64,000 nucleotides of DNA from Paraphysomonas bandaiensis (GCA_965644295.1 CBFFRP010000378.1:451821-515820), one strand, 5' to 3'. Counted from the first letter of the stretch, positions 10,264-22,716 are shown. Notes: a model not told the origin generated them from the sequence alone. Translations and numbers: made by a program.

Positions 10264-11584
10264 ATGGTACCTTCACTAGATCAATCATGCGAAAATATTA
10301 GAAATGTGCTTGCACAAATAGAAATTGAGTTACCTAAATCTTCTCATACTCATGTAACCGAAACATTAGAACAATTAAAAGTTAAACTGAATTTATTACT
10401 TAATCGATTGAAAGAAATTCCAGTCGACTCATCAGACATTGAAAATGAGGTTTGATATTCTTCATTTTCTTGCTTTTCTAAATATGATTATTGTAGATAT
10501 CTCATGCATCGTGTGAACTGATGGAAGCCAAATCATATCTCACTCCCGAGTACCTCTGTGGCATCCCTGAAGAGGAATGGGATGGATGTGTGCCCCCATC
10601 ACTGGTGCTAATGGACATTCCTTACGAAGTGCGACAGGGCCAAGGTGGATGGGAATGTAGCAACCAATTATTTGATATTCGCGGGCCCTCTTACCTTTAC
10701 GACAACGTTAAAGTAAATAAGATATTCTACTTTTATCATTGACTGTAATCATCTATACAGGTCGCATCCCAGGCTCCTCTCTTTCATATGAGGGGAGTTC
10801 AGATGGTTGGGGTCAACGAACTACGCCCCCACATTGCTTTGGAGCCTTGGACGGCCTTCCCCAAAGAAGACGATGGAAACGAGTGGCTCATACTTAACTA
10901 TATGGTGTGTGCACCTCTATGGTGAATTGTGAGAGTGAAAGCTTTTCACAGGTGCCCGGCAGAAGTCCCTTCCAAATGATTTGTTACTACACCGCGTCTA
11001 AGGAAGCCAAGCGCGTCATAAGCCCCACAAAAGGGGACAGTACCTGTTCCACTGATGAAGAGCAGCCAACCTCTGAAGGATGGGAGAATTGTCTCCGAAA
11101 GTTCTGGGAAGCTGATCAGGAATATTGCGATGCCAGGTTTAAGATTATCCCCAACGTGGTGAGTACTGTTTCTTATTTTTTCAATTTCGCATTAGCCACT
11201 CTTTCTTCTGTTAGTGTAATCATATTGTTTTCAGGCGTCTGGACCCTGGTTGGTACGAATGGCAGTTGGTAATAAGCCAGCGCTGACGGGAATGAAAGTG
11301 AAGCAACTCTATACCCGCGGGGACCGATTTTTCGAGGTTGATATGGATATTGGGTCGTCCGCTGTAGCTGCCAGGGTCTTAGGACTGGTGAGTAGAGCCT
11401 GTAGTAGTATTGATAAAATATGCTTACAGTGGTATATCAGGTGCGCGATTTCTGCAGCGTGCTGACTGTTGACGTGGGGGTTACCATTGAGGGCCAGAGT
11501 GACGAGGAGTTACCGGAGCGTGTTCTGTGCCGCATGCAGTGGAAAGGAGTTGACTTCAGCAAAGCGCAGCCTCTTGATCGCTAG
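10264..11584 (+). CDS. EDR2 C-terminal (DUF1336) domain protein
   Basis: Six exons, all phase 0 (10264-10449, 10497-10712, 10761-10904, 10952-11158, 11235-11387, 11441-11584), give 349 residues. The N-terminal 60 residues are a short coiled coil. The rest matches the DUF1336/EDR2_C domain found at the C-terminus of plant ENHANCED DISEASE RESISTANCE 2 and in many protists: GWECSNQLFDIRGPSYLYD, RFKIIPNV, SGPWLVRMAVGNKPAL, GDRFFEVDMDIGSSAVAARVLGL and the late EGQSDEELPERVL. EDR2-type proteins usually pair this domain with PH and START lipid-binding domains; here it stands alone behind a coil. The domain is thought to act at membranes, but the biochemical activity is unknown. The start is the first ATG of the frame (10264). 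Confidence 0.88.
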
Positions 11585-12225
11585 AAAAATAATGCTTGGT
11601 TATATTCGGGGTTCAGATTATGTCTGGTATACGGTATTCGGGTATTAGCCGGATCAATTAGAAAAGTAGTACTACCTGCCTATATAGATAGCCAAGAATA
11701 TAGCGAATACTTCATACATTGACTTTGTGTCATATGAGAATAGTCATTGCGGTATACAGTGCTTTCACATTAGAAGTGCATGTATGAACATATGACGTAA
11801 ATAATTCGTACCGAAACGATGTGATTCTCTAATCGGATCTCAATTTTGAAGCACTTCAAATTGGAATTGTTAATGACCTTTTAGGTGAGAAGAACAATAT
11901 TTAGAGTAAATACAGTTTATTTTTCTCAAACTGGTAAGCATAGCTAGTAGGGGTACGATGCAATGCACTATGCAATTACTAATTAGTGTATTGCTTATCG
12001 AGCGCCCGACAACCACTTCGCTAATGGTATATTAGCGATGAAATTAATACGACAACTGTTTTAAATAACAATACTATGTAAGCACCGTAAAGTATTTATC
12101 ATCAAATATACTGCAATGCTTATTTACGTGTTGCGCGTGACAAGGAACTCCTATACTTCCAATATAATCATCGCAACTAGCCTAAAATTACATCCCAGGC
12201 AGATACAGCGACATAAACGTTGGTT
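11585..12225. other. Gap between convergent genes
   Basis: The 641 bases between the 3' ends of the EDR2_C gene and NAA10 are AT-rich. I see no ORF, repeat or structured element in them. Confidence 0.5.
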
Positions 12226-12923
12226 TTACTTCGAACCTGTTGATATCTCTTTCGGAGCAGCAGATTTTTCACTCTGACTATTCAGACTGAGTGAATCGAC
12301 ACCAGCAGTCACTTCGTCTGCGCTTTTTGCACTATCATCCCCATCGACTGGCTTGTTACCAGATTTTTCCTTTGAAAAATTACATCTCATGGCGTAAGCA
12401 TCCTCACCATCTGCGTAATAACCTCGTTCTATGTCTGTTATTTCATACCCTAAGGTTTGGGAGTACAGGTGGTAGGCTGCTCTGTTTGTGTAACGAACAT
12501 GCAGACTACAGTACTCGGCATTGAATGATTCTGCCATTCGAGCATGAGCCATTTTCATTAGCTTCGTAGCAATCCCACACTTTCGGTTAGTTTTGGCCAC
12601 TGCTAGTGACGTAATATGACCATGAGGAACATCCGCATCTTCTTCCATTTTAGCAAGAACATAACCAACAATCTTAACAAACACATGAACAGACATCGTT
12701 TAATATATAAATATATCTCACCTGTCCCTTATGGTTTTCAGCAACATGAAGTAGCTGTGGCCAAGATAATTGATGGTACATATAATACTTCATCTGATAG
12801 TTCTCAGGAAGGCACCAGAGATTAGTAGTTTGCATTTGCAATAAATCCTCAGCCTGTAAATTTATTACTCACTTGTGGATTAGATGCATTGAAACTTACC
12901 GTAGCTTGTCGAATACACACCAT
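12226..12923 (-). CDS. NAA10: NatA catalytic subunit NAA10 (ARD1)
   Basis: Three exons (12900-12923, 12722-12853, 12226-12672) give 200 residues. It is the ribosome-associated N-terminal acetyltransferase that, with NAA15, acetylates Ser, Ala, Thr, Gly and Cys N-termini after Met removal. Family motifs are near-perfect: [50 protein letters not shown], the acetyl-CoA loop [10 protein letters not shown] (R/K-x-x-G-x-A), [15 protein letters not shown] and [11 protein letters not shown]. After about residue 155 a Ser/Asp/Lys-rich disordered tail replaces the usual one. One oddity is a Cys in the acetyl-CoA loop where most homologues have Gly or Leu. The first exon is only 24 nt, but the start fits the conserved N-terminus (VCIRQATAEDLL). 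Confidence 0.95.
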
Positions 12924-13180
12924 TTCTACAATATATTTATAAGGTAGAAATATTTATATTTAATTATATGTGTCCTGAGGTTGGAATTTAGTGTATTGCT
13001 TTACTTTAAGCAGTGAGTGCAGTGCAGTGAACTCGCCTGTCCTCTCTTGGCTCTCAGTTCATTCATTTTCTCTAATTTTTAGAACTGAATGTCTATAATA
13101 TCTCCTTTTTTTTCGTTGTCTCCAACTAAATTTTTCTTTATAGTCCTAATTTTATGTGATGAACGAGTTTTAAGTCTGAA

Positions 13181-13372
13181 AATAGCAGGATTTTAGGAAA
13201 AAACAGCCTAATATTAAGGTGAGGGTGGGAAGAAGAGATTTCCCAAAATCCTGAAATCAGATAATATTAGACAAAAATATCGTGAGACTCCTCTGTAGAA
13301 AACAACCATTGAATAATGGCAGGATTTTGGGAAATATGTGCTGTCTCGTTGGTTATGTATGGTAGTGGGGTG
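13181..13372. repeat. 192-bp dispersed fold-back repeat, copy 1
   Basis: By eye this is identical to 15059-15250. It begins AATAGCAGGATTTTAGG and ends GTAGTGGGGTG. It contains four alternating copies of CAGGATTTTRGGAAA and its complement, so it can fold on itself like a MITE. The same terminal motif appears alone at about 50738. Confidence 0.75.
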
Positions 13373-13759
13373 ACTGTATAGTACGTATAGTGGTATGGTA
13401 TACACTGTCATGGAAGAGTGGAATCATATCATCACACTAACGGCCCAATTGCTACATATCACTGACAAGAAGACAGAGAACAGCGATCGGAAGCGCTCAG
13501 GAGGTAGTCTCAAAGCGTCTATGCACCAAGACAGATAGATATGACGGTGGCATGATGAAACTATTCCCTGAATGATGGATACGATACATACATGAAGATC
13601 CACCAGTATCCTCTTCATTGTACCACTCTCATACTGGAGAGTTTCCGAATGATACTTTGATTGAAGTTTTTGGTCATATGTATTGGTAACGGAGGTGACT
13701 ACATTCTGGATGAAGAAATTTTTCTACAACTCAGTAAGCAATATCCGGTAAAATAGAGG

Positions 13760-14000
13760 CAGTCCATCGGCAGATCATATGACGGTTTATGCAATAGTTT
13801 AGATGGCAGTGCACGCAACAGTTTGTCAGCATTTCGTATGACAGTTCATATGAGAGTGCATGCAGCAGTTCAGATGACAGCGCACGCTGTTAATCCTTAA
13901 TCGGCATTTCGTATGACAGTGCATGCAACAATCATTCAGATGACATTTATACCACGGTTCATATGAAAGTGTATGAAACAGTTTAGATGACAGTGCGTCA
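13760..14000. repeat. Degenerate minisatellite, unit about 24 bp
   Basis: Imperfect tandem copies of a unit around ATGACAGTGCATGCAACAGTT, often preceded by TTCATATG or TTCAGATG, repeat roughly nine times. Units differ by substitutions and small gaps. Confidence 0.6.
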
Positions 14001-15058
14001 CGTGTACTACTTTTTAAAAGACAATTAAAAGGTAAAAGTAATGGTATAGTTCGGCAGTTCAAGTAAATTATTACTATATGGAGCGTAAGGGCTCAATTGT
14101 TACATATCAGACAAAAAACCAAATATATTAACACGTAACTAATAACTATATTACACATGGGGTAATAGAGATTTCCCACCACAGACAACTAAACACGCGA
14201 ATTACACTTCCACTCCCAGCATATCCGAAGCTTGTTGCCAAGAAAAAGTCTGGGATGTTTCGTCATCCTACATCACTTACATATCACCCAGTGTCTTCTT
14301 GCTGGCAATATATTATACCATATTTATCACATATAAATGGTATAGTATGTAATACATAGTGTCATACATTACTATGTTATAATACATACATTGCATGTCT
14401 TCTGTGGATGACTTCAAGTGGGGTGACTTCTTCGATAATTCCTCTCCACAATATATCCACAGCTGAAATATCATACTTGTAATATCTAAATATGACACCC
14501 TCAGTCGTATTCATCGTCCTGTACATACAGACTGATGTTAATCCTGTGAGATATTTAATGGAACACATACATATATATATACATACATATAGTGCGTACA
14601 TCCCCTACCCCATATATATATTATACATAGCCATACTGGTAGCTGTAGTGGCTTAAGTTCTGTATTCACCTTATTCCGCCATCCTATGTGTCGTACCACA
14701 CACATAAAGAGGGCAATGAGGGCGCTTTTAGCCTTTCTGTGTGTACCTCTCTATAGGTCTTGTATTGTTGTCTCTGAGATCATAGGGAGGAACAACTCAC
14801 CTTGGATATGATCCATACACACAACTCCGTCGAAACACGTCTACGGAAGAGCTGAGATCATTGTTTTACTGATGCTATAGACCTTCTATTCATGCGTGTA
14901 ATCTCATAGTAATGTCATGTATGTATCAAACCATATCAACAGCTAGAATACAAACCGCTGTATTATGTAATACATACCATTATACATGTATAACCTCATT
15001 CACTGTATTATGTAATACATATATTGACTATACATTTCCCAAAATCCTGCCTTTCTAA

Positions 15059-15250
15059 AATAGCAGGATTTTAGGAAAAAACAGCCTAATATTAAGGTGA
15101 GGGTGGGAAGAAGAGATTTCCCAAAATCCTGAAATCAGATAATATTAGACAAAAATATCGTGAGACTCCTCTGTAGAAAACAACCATTGAATAATGGCAG
15201 GATTTTGGGAAATATGTGCTGTCTCGTTGGTTATGTATGGTAGTGGGGTG
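15059..15250. repeat. 192-bp dispersed fold-back repeat, copy 2
   Basis: Same orientation and, by eye, same sequence as 13181-13372. An extra TTTCCCAAAATCCTG lies directly upstream (about 15036), giving this copy a more complete inverted end. Confidence 0.75.
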
Positions 15251-15464
15251 TTTTTATAGCCATTCCTTGCGAGTCCCCCGTCGAGCAATACAAAACCTGG
15301 AGTACAATACAAGCTTGTATATAGCTATGTATTCCACTGTATACCACCATTAACGGCAGAAGGGATGCTCCACTAACATATCAGTGCATGCATATGCATT
15401 GAATTCCACTCTTACATTGTTATTATTGTCATAAGTTGGGCGAATCACGTGTAACTTGATAAGA

Positions 15465-18199
15465 ATGGATGCGGTAAAAGGGTTTTCGAAGTGGATAGGG
15501 GCGAATATATGCAATTCTTTGCATATGGACTCCACTGGAAACAGTCGAGAAAAGATCTGCTTTACTACTGCATCACAGCCCTGTGATTATGTAGATATGG
15601 CAACTATGTGTTGTACTAACAATATCAGATTGATTTTACCTTTATCTCAACGCAAAATGTTGCCATTTTATTCCACTATATGTGACATTGAAATTATACC
15701 GCTGCGTATGATGCATTATACATATACGAGAGACACACATATGGAGATACTGCCATTACATCCCGATATTACGATACTTGAAGATAGCAGCAAGGCACAA
15801 ATTACTTTACAACACATTATAGCGTCCTCATTTATTTCCTCCCTTTCTGAGCTGACTGCAGACATATCATGTGTAAGCGGTGAGATAAGGGTGGAAGGGA
15901 AGTTAGTTGCAGCAGCAGTAGCAGGGCATGAATATTTTTATGTATATCGTTGGTGTGATTTATTTACTGATAAAGATAAGCTGGTAGGAATGATTACCGC
16001 TGTTATTGCAAGTTGGCGTGCCAGATTTCCAAACACCTCTGAAAGACTGTTGACTGTTCTCTGCAGTGGGGAGGAACTTATTAACGATGCCTTGAATATG
16101 TGTAATTTCCTTCCCCATCCAGCATGCCAGTTAATTGATAATCCAGATGGTCTATTTGACTGCATTCGTTTCTCGAAGCTAATTCCTATGCCCTCACTCT
16201 CACTCCCCAGGGAATCCGACGGTGACTATCCAGATGCTATATTTCTTCTCATGGGACAGAGCAATATGGCAGGACGAGGAGAAGTTAGTGAGCTTCAAGA
16301 CTTCTCCGGATGTATTCAATCTATTCAAGAGCGAGTGCGGGCCCTACACCATGGTTGGGAGGAGAGAGGCCACCCCCCCTTTGTAAAGTCATTAGAGACA
16401 CATGCCTCATCTATTTTTCTTGATGTCCCATACAAGTCGAGGGTATTCACTTTCAACCCCATGTCCCTGAAATGGAGTACTTTGTATGTTTACATTTATT
16501 GTACTCTTTTTCACTGACTTGCTGTTCAGGGACAATGTCATGGAACTGCACCGTTCAGTAGATATATTAAAATCCCCAGGTCTTGGTCCCGGTCCGAGCT
16601 TCGCCTGCCGTTACTTAGATATCAATGTAAAACTACTGACTTCGCGTTTACCGTGGTATATGATTACGTGTGTTTCAGGGAAATACATGCAGAGTAGGCC
16701 TTATACCAGCAGCTGTGGGGGCAACCTCTGCTGAAGAATGGATGCCGTATTACTGCCCTACATATTCCACTGGCTGTCCTGTTGTTGATGGTGACTCTTG
16801 TATCCATCCACCGGCGTATATATATCACAAGGGATGTGTAAATTTGTTTTCATGTGCACTGAGAAGTCTGCACCAGGCTCTTTTACAGCTTGTTCTCCAG
16901 CGAAGGCAAATTTTTTCTCGACCCTCAATGGAAGAAAAATGTACTACTCTGCGCAATATGGTGAAAGGTGTACTGTGGTATCAGGGATGTAACGATGCTT
17001 TGGATGTAAATAATGCTGAAATTTTTGGCGATAGGTTTGTGGAATTTGTCGATTTTGTCAGAGAGAGTGTGGACATAACTGTGCGAGCCGTACTAAAGCA
17101 ACTTTTTTCTCCCATGTCAACTCTTTCATTGGACTCTGGCATACCCACCATTGGCCCACTTATCCCCATTGTGAATGTGGCTATCACAAGTACACGCCCT
17201 TGGCTGACAGAAATATCTACTGTCCGACGACATCAGTTGAATGCATGCTGTCGCGTAGAAGCGTTGCGCACGGTGGATGCCCTAGGGAGCATTTTGAAAG
17301 GAGACTGCATTCACCTGGCTGCCCCAGCTGCAGTTCTGATTGGGTACTTAATGGCCGATGCTTTATGCGAAGCTGCCAATTGCACGTCAGTGCAAGTCAC
17401 GGATGAAAACGGAATTCGTCGTGTTTGTGATATGATGAATGCAAAGGAAAGAAAATGCCTCGATGTGTACCTTGATGCTAGAAAGCAGGCTGAGTTTGAG
17501 ATGGACGAGCGATACAACGCGGCGCAGGCTACACCAAAGGAAGGGAGGAAGGTGTTCCCAATACTCCGGACCGGTCTGAAGCCTGTAAACTTTGTGTATG
17601 GTGAGGTGTCATTTGAAGGTGCTGCAATGATATTGCACGAAATATCTTTTCGTAGAGCTATACACGCTTCAAGCAATGAGTTATCACTGCCACTAAAATT
17701 TGTGGATCTGGGGTGTGGTGCCGGGAATGCCATGGCTGCTGCGGCTCTTACTGGGGGTTTCGGTGTAGTGATGGGTATTGACCTAATGCGGTCGAAGCTT
17801 GAAACGTGTAGTCTTCTCCTTGGTCATATTAGAGAAAGAGCTCGTATCGACACACCCGACGCGCTGGTGAAAATCTGGCCGGAGATATCCGTCATTGAGG
17901 GGAACTTTGTTGAGGATATAGAGAATTGGATTGATTCTGACGTTGTGTTTATATGCTCCACTTGCTTTGCAATAGACCAGATGACCATTCTTTACGACAA
18001 ATTCAAGCAGCTCAAGCACGGGAGCACTGTGGTACTTCTTGACAAACGTATTACTGATACAATTTGCGAAGATGGGGAACTAGTTGCATCTCTTAAACCA
18101 ACACAGGATGTAGAGCACAGAACGATGGAGATGATATTTAGTTGTCAAATTCATGGATCATGGGGCACTGCATGTGCTTATATATACCAACGGATTTAG
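15465..18199 (+). CDS. SASA-type esterase fused to DOT1-like methyltransferase
   Basis: Three exons (15465-16483, 16530-16626, 16679-18199) give 878 residues in one frame. Residues about 1-255 are unassigned. From about 258 an SGNH/SASA carbohydrate-esterase domain (sialate O-acetylesterase type) is clear: block I GQSNMAGRG with the nucleophile Ser, then GNTCRVGLIPAAVGATS, VLWYQGCNDA, and the Asp/His pair in GDCIHLAAPA. The last 260 residues form a DOT1-type methyltransferase: YGEVSFEGAAMILHEI, SAM-binding VDLGCGAGNAM, the acidic residue in GIDLMRSK, GNFVEDIENW and the late HGSTVVLLDKR. DOT1 proper methylates Lys79 of histone H3; proteins with a DOT1-like fold in protists can have other targets. 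The ATG at 15465 is the first of the frame. Substrates of either half are unknown. Confidence 0.8.
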
Positions 18200-18898
18200 A
18201 CTTTACTATTATAGATATTATAGGAAATACGGAAATACGTACGTTGTGGAATCAATAGCTACAAAGTAGATCTACTCCGTATTTCATTAACGAGATAGTA
18301 GATATATATGATGGAATGTCATTGAATTTACCGTTTATGATGGTGGTGTCAGCCAACTCCCTTTCTTGCTCTCTTCGAGAGGATTTCGTCTGACTCGTAC
18401 TGCTATATACCTATATACTATATACATTGCTCTATATACTTCTTACTGGGAGAAGTTGGTTCCAACACAATAGAATTTTAGAGAAGATCCAAAACTATCA
18501 AGAATAGTAGACAAAGTAAACAAGTGATCGCTGCATATATTTTCAGCAATGTATAAAAGAACAAAGAACCACTTATTTATGACTGTATTTATTACTAATT
18601 ACTAAAATTGAATACGTTTAATCATTTATACCTTGGCTAAGTTATTACTCCAAAACCTCAGATTAAAAATGTTTGTCTCATTAGATGATAGAGTTCCACT
18701 ATGCTGACACGCCTACTGCGTACTAATAAGACGTTAAATAATGTTTGTCTCAGCTAGAAACACACGCAACTATTACACCGTTCAAATATTATAGTACAAA
18801 CAATCATACCATTAGACAGTCAGCATATGCACTGTCTTCCACGTACAATAGTTGCTACAACCATTGCGCCCTCTACTAGAAAAAACGTTGGTCAGTAC
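18200..18898. other. Gap between convergent genes
   Basis: The 699 bases between the esterase-methyltransferase and SprT-like genes are AT-rich. I see no ORF or element that I can support. Confidence 0.5.
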
Positions 18899-19963
18899 TT
18901 ATTCCACTACCGAACAATGGTCAACAGGAATATAGAACTTCCTGTAGAACTTGCCATCCGAAAATTCCCTTGCTGCAGGGTGGGGGTTCGATTTACTTTT
19001 GTCTTCCACCAGCACGGTAACCCTTTTCTGAACTCTATTAACCCGTCCCTTGAACCGTTCGCCTTCAAATTCAAAAGCGACGATTGCTCCAACTACTATA
19101 CTTTTCTCAACGTAGGCCTGTTCATCAGTTGTTGGGAGATCATGCGTCCAGTCTGTCTGTCCAAACAGATTCCGAACCGCTCGTTGGAAGGTAGGTCCAT
19201 GGTATGGCTCGCGTTGAAATCCCTCGGGTAGATTATCACGAACATAATTGCAGCAGAACAGCAAATGAATCATTTCATGCTGAACAATACTGAGTAGGCA
19301 ATCCAATCTAGACCTGCACACTATTCCATTAACAGTGATACTTCTGTTAAAAGAAACAGGGGAAAACGCTTTAAAAAGAAGATGAGATGACACTCCTAAT
19401 TCATGAACCAAAGGACAACGACTATCTGTTACCACCTGGCCTGCACGACTTGTCATTCGACTGGACGCTCGAAACAATACCTTCCGCTTTTCGAGTTTCA
19501 TCAATTTACTTAGCACACCAAACATTAAAGTGTCATCTATAATACGGTACACTTTCTCAATGTGATTTGCATCAATCGAATGAAAATTTGGTGTCCCAAA
19601 TACTTTAAGTGATCTAGATGAAACACTGTTTTGTAATGCCTCTAGTGTTTCCAAGTCTCTTGACGAGCGGTTGTGACGTATGCAATCCATTAACTCCAAA
19701 ATATGTGATTTAAAATCATTTCGATCTTCATGAGAATTGTTTTCTTTGTGTTTTTTATTTGAAGGGATCGTATCTGATATATATGAAGAATGAGACCGTT
19801 CAGCAGGGATTGTACGAGAGGAATGAGATCGTTCAATAGTTCTATGGGGATTTCCACTGATGTGATGTGTGTACTCACATTCATCATCACTAATAACTAT
19901 AACTCTCTTGCGTTTATTTCTCTTATGATCATTTGAATAAGTATAAGAAGGATCACTTTGCAT
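18899..19963 (-). CDS. SprT-like metalloprotease domain protein with SUMO-interaction motif
   Basis: Single exon, 354 residues from the ATG at 19963. The N-terminal 90 residues are basic and disordered and hold KRVIVISDDECEY, a textbook SUMO-interaction motif (four aliphatic residues then acidic ones). The middle is a SprT-like zinc protease: the HExxH site in VQHEMIHLLFCC, with the third ligand in YHGPTFQRAVRNLFG. The C-terminus (GAIVAFEFEGERFKGRV to FSDGKFYRKFYIP) resembles a small beta-barrel of Tudor type. Spartan and the germ-cell protein ACRC/GCNA are SprT-like proteases that cut DNA-protein crosslinks; the SUMO motif fits a GCNA/Wss1-like route. Function in SUMO-linked crosslink repair is inferred. 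No PCNA-binding PIP box or UBZ finger is seen. Confidence 0.85.
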   Translation of the reverse strand: MQSDPSYTYSNDHKRNKRKRVIVISDDECEYTHHISGNPHRTIERSHSSRTIPAERSHSSYISDTIPSNKKHKENNSHEDRNDFKSHILELMDCIRHNRSSRDLETLEALQNSVSSRSLKVFGTPNFHSIDANHIEKVYRIIDDTLMFGVLSKLMKLEKRKVLFRASSRMTSRAGQVVTDSRCPLVHELGVSSHLLFKAFSPVSFNRSITVNGIVCRSRLDCLLSIVQHEMIHLLFCCNYVRDNLPEGFQREPYHGPTFQRAVRNLFGQTDWTHDLPTTDEQAYVEKSIVVGAIVAFEFEGERFKGRVNRVQKRVTVLVEDKSKSNPHPAAREFSDGKFYRKFYIPVDHCSVVE

Positions 19964-21706
19964 GATGGAATATATATAGATGGGTCGAGGAGGAGTGAAT
20001 GAGTTGAGTTCTTGAGGTGCAGTGGAATAGAAGCAAATCACACTATAGGCAGAATTAGCTACATGTGGGGAGGTACTCTGCTGTACATATGTACACACCA
20101 GTTGCTACTGTTGTACTTTGTGTACAACACGATCTTTGTGGAGGTATACAGTCAGTATAACGGTATACCAAGAGTGGATGTGCGTTGTGATGGTTTTACG
20201 GCCTTCATATCGGCATCACACCATTTGTATATTTTTGTTCAAAGATGCCTCTAAAATTGAGAGAACAATTATCTGTATTCTCTCCGTAATTGTACTGCAA
20301 TAATATAGAAGAATTTTGCTTCAATTTATTTCCGAAAAATAAGAACGTTGTTACGCTGTCATTGTACAGTATCATGATCATGTCGTTTGAAAACACCTCA
20401 AAACAGAAAGATTGTAAGGAAGGTATATATATATATGTTCTTGGTACATGGGTTTATATGATCATGTTTTATATATCTTTCCTTTTTTGTATGGCTTTTG
20501 TCGTCCTGTGTGTGTTAACTCATCAACAACAAAGTATCACAACATGGTGTTCATATAAACCCAATTACCTTTTAAATCTTAGATATCACTATTCCTCGGC
20601 TCTTACAGTCTTTCCCTTTTGAGGTGTAGTAGAGTATTTTTTTTAGTTTCAAAGGTAATTATTATTGTGGTTAATTTTATAGACAGAATATAAGGATTAG
20701 GTCTCAGTAGTACTGTAGGTATATACTCATTATTATTTCAAGTATTTCTGAAGAACTAAATTTTCATATTATAACACTTTCTTCTCTATGTAAATATCTG
20801 CATTGCAAGAGCAATATTATAGATTGCATGATGCTGAACAGAAGAATATGTTGTATGAATACTTTATGCGTCAGAAACTCATTAAGATTGAGTATATACC
20901 TACTCATAGCAAGAGGGTGTCCCAATGTTCTACATTTCTATCCCATAAATGATGGAATAAAGTGATATGCCAGACGATGTAGTCAAACAGGTCAAACATA
21001 TCATGCGTCGCGAGAGAATTAAAATGTGGAACCACTCACCACGTGTCACGGCCACATCACAGATGAGCAATCATGCGAACATTGTTTAGTTTACGAAATG
21101 TCAACAGTACTCACCGTTTAGAAATATCGAGTTGATTTAGTACCCTTTGTAAATGTCCTCAGCGACATCTTTTCGGAAGGAAAGTATATAGTATAGTATA
21201 TCGTCAAGTTCTACACCACATTTATTATTGCTTTTTAATAAAACTCAAGCAACCCGCCTATGTTGATATTACAGAGCACACAGAAATAACACTTTATGAC
21301 GAACGTATACAACTGCAGTATTCATAGTGTCCTCATCCATAGCCATTAGATATGGGAATTGACTTAACCGTATGTTTATTATATGCTGGTCTTGTGTAAA
21401 CTAAATACGTGGAGTAATAGAGCAAAAAAATATAATATGCAAGCTGCAATATAACACAACATTCTAGCTATGCTTAGGTACATTGTAATGTTCGATATAT
21501 TAGAGCTATGCTTCCGCCATTACTGTACACCAGTTTGTTGGCTCTCTTATGGGTAAAAATATGTATAAGGAGTACTATTTGCTTCAATTATCCTGTCACA
21601 GACCCCTACTTCTAACTTCTAAGTGCTGGGTATACGGTATACACACCGAATGAGAAGATCGTCTTCATGAAGTCGAACTCGATCGCTTACATACGGTTAA
21701 AACCTT
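19964..21706. other. Intergenic region with one dispersed repeat
   Basis: No supported gene in 1.7 kb. At about 20206-20344 lies a copy of a repeat that recurs at 26348-26463. The ORFs here are short and low in complexity. Confidence 0.5.
20206..20344. repeat. Dispersed repeat, copy 1
   Basis: It shares ACAATTATCTGTATTCT, then CCGTA, AATATAGA and TCCGAAAAATAAG in the same order with 26348-26463. Similarity is around 80% over 85 bases by eye. No ORF lies in it. Confidence 0.55.
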
Positions 21707-22716
21707 TTAGACAAATTTGAAGTTGCAAAGGTTTCTAATTTTGATACTTCCTACAGTTGCATTATGATGCCACATAACCACCAGCTCTGTTCTAGTTACT
21801 TCATGTACCCGGAGAACAGTGCCTTCCAGTCTCCTCCGGTTTTTTGATGCTATGCGCTTTCCCACGTAGTGCTGTAGCATGGCCTCGACGTCTGCAGTCA
21901 GATTTAAGAAGCTAAGCTGACAACTATTTAACTCTGATGTATGAGTATCACATAGCGCTGTTATATTCTCCTCGTGGCGCCGAATAACACAATTGATCAG
22001 AGTGGCGAGACACGTAGGAGAATATAGATGCCTACAAGAACTGAACAGTGCCTCGTCCGCAAGCAAGTTTGGGTTCCTAAATAGATCACATTAGATCAAA
22101 TACAACTTACTAAACAAACATACCTTATGCACCACTCACTTATGTCCGCAGGGAGTGCATTACACGGGTCACCCAGCATATGTAGAACTGCAATGGCGTC
22201 CCAGATAGAGACCTCCAGCCCATTCTGCACCCCAGCAGTCGTTGCACTCGTTCCGAAAGTATTTTCTTGAACATGTCGTAAAACTTCGGTCATATGAGAG
22301 ACAATAGTATCGCATAGCTGTCCGATACGCATGAACTTTGCAGTGCGGGCAAGTTGTAGAAGAGAACATTCAGGGAATATCAAATCAGAAGAATCGGAGT
22401 GCATGTACACCAATGCAGCAACCACATTGCATGATTCTTCTTCCTTGAGTTCAAGAACAAACTCAGTGCAATCATCTTCATTCTCATAGTCAACAGATTC
22501 CATCTTTTCAGCAAGCAATTTCGAGTGACGATGTCCATCTATTATAAGGAGATTGTCAGGATATCAATACTAAGAAATATACTTACACAAACACTGGTAT
22601 TCGCTTGCGACAATGTTGATTATATCCTGAGTCCTTGTGAGGCGTATATGTAAACATTGATTAGTTTTAGTTTTAATGGGAACTAGCCATAAAATATTAT
22701 CACTTTCCTTCTCCAT
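21707..22716 (-). CDS. BTB/POZ-like protein
   Basis: Three exons (22587-22716, 22124-22538, 21707-22076) give 304 residues in phase. Residues 30-130 resemble a BTB fold: GHRHSKLLAEKMES corresponds to the conserved HxxxL region. A middle strand and helix follow, then VAALVYMHS and LLQLARTAKFMRIGQLCDTIVSHM, the usual last helices (L-Y-T...LL-LA...L). BTB domains dimerise and often bring substrates to Cullin-3 ligases. The C-terminal 55 residues (GKRIASKNRRRLEGTVLRV) look like a small beta-rich, Tudor-like piece. The family is assigned from pattern only; substrate and partner are unknown. The ATG at 22716 opens the frame. Confidence 0.6.

Larger units (their letters stand above)
12924..15464. 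other. Repeat-bearing intergenic region
   Basis: No supported gene in 2.5 kb. It holds two copies of a 192-bp repeat (13181-13372 and 15059-15250) and a degenerate minisatellite (13760-14000). 14300-14650 has short TATA/TATAC runs. The ORFs in it are short and lie inside repeats. Confidence 0.5.

Noticed and set aside
12226-12524. Plus-strand ORF opposite NAA10
   Set aside because: Shadow of a strongly conserved gene.
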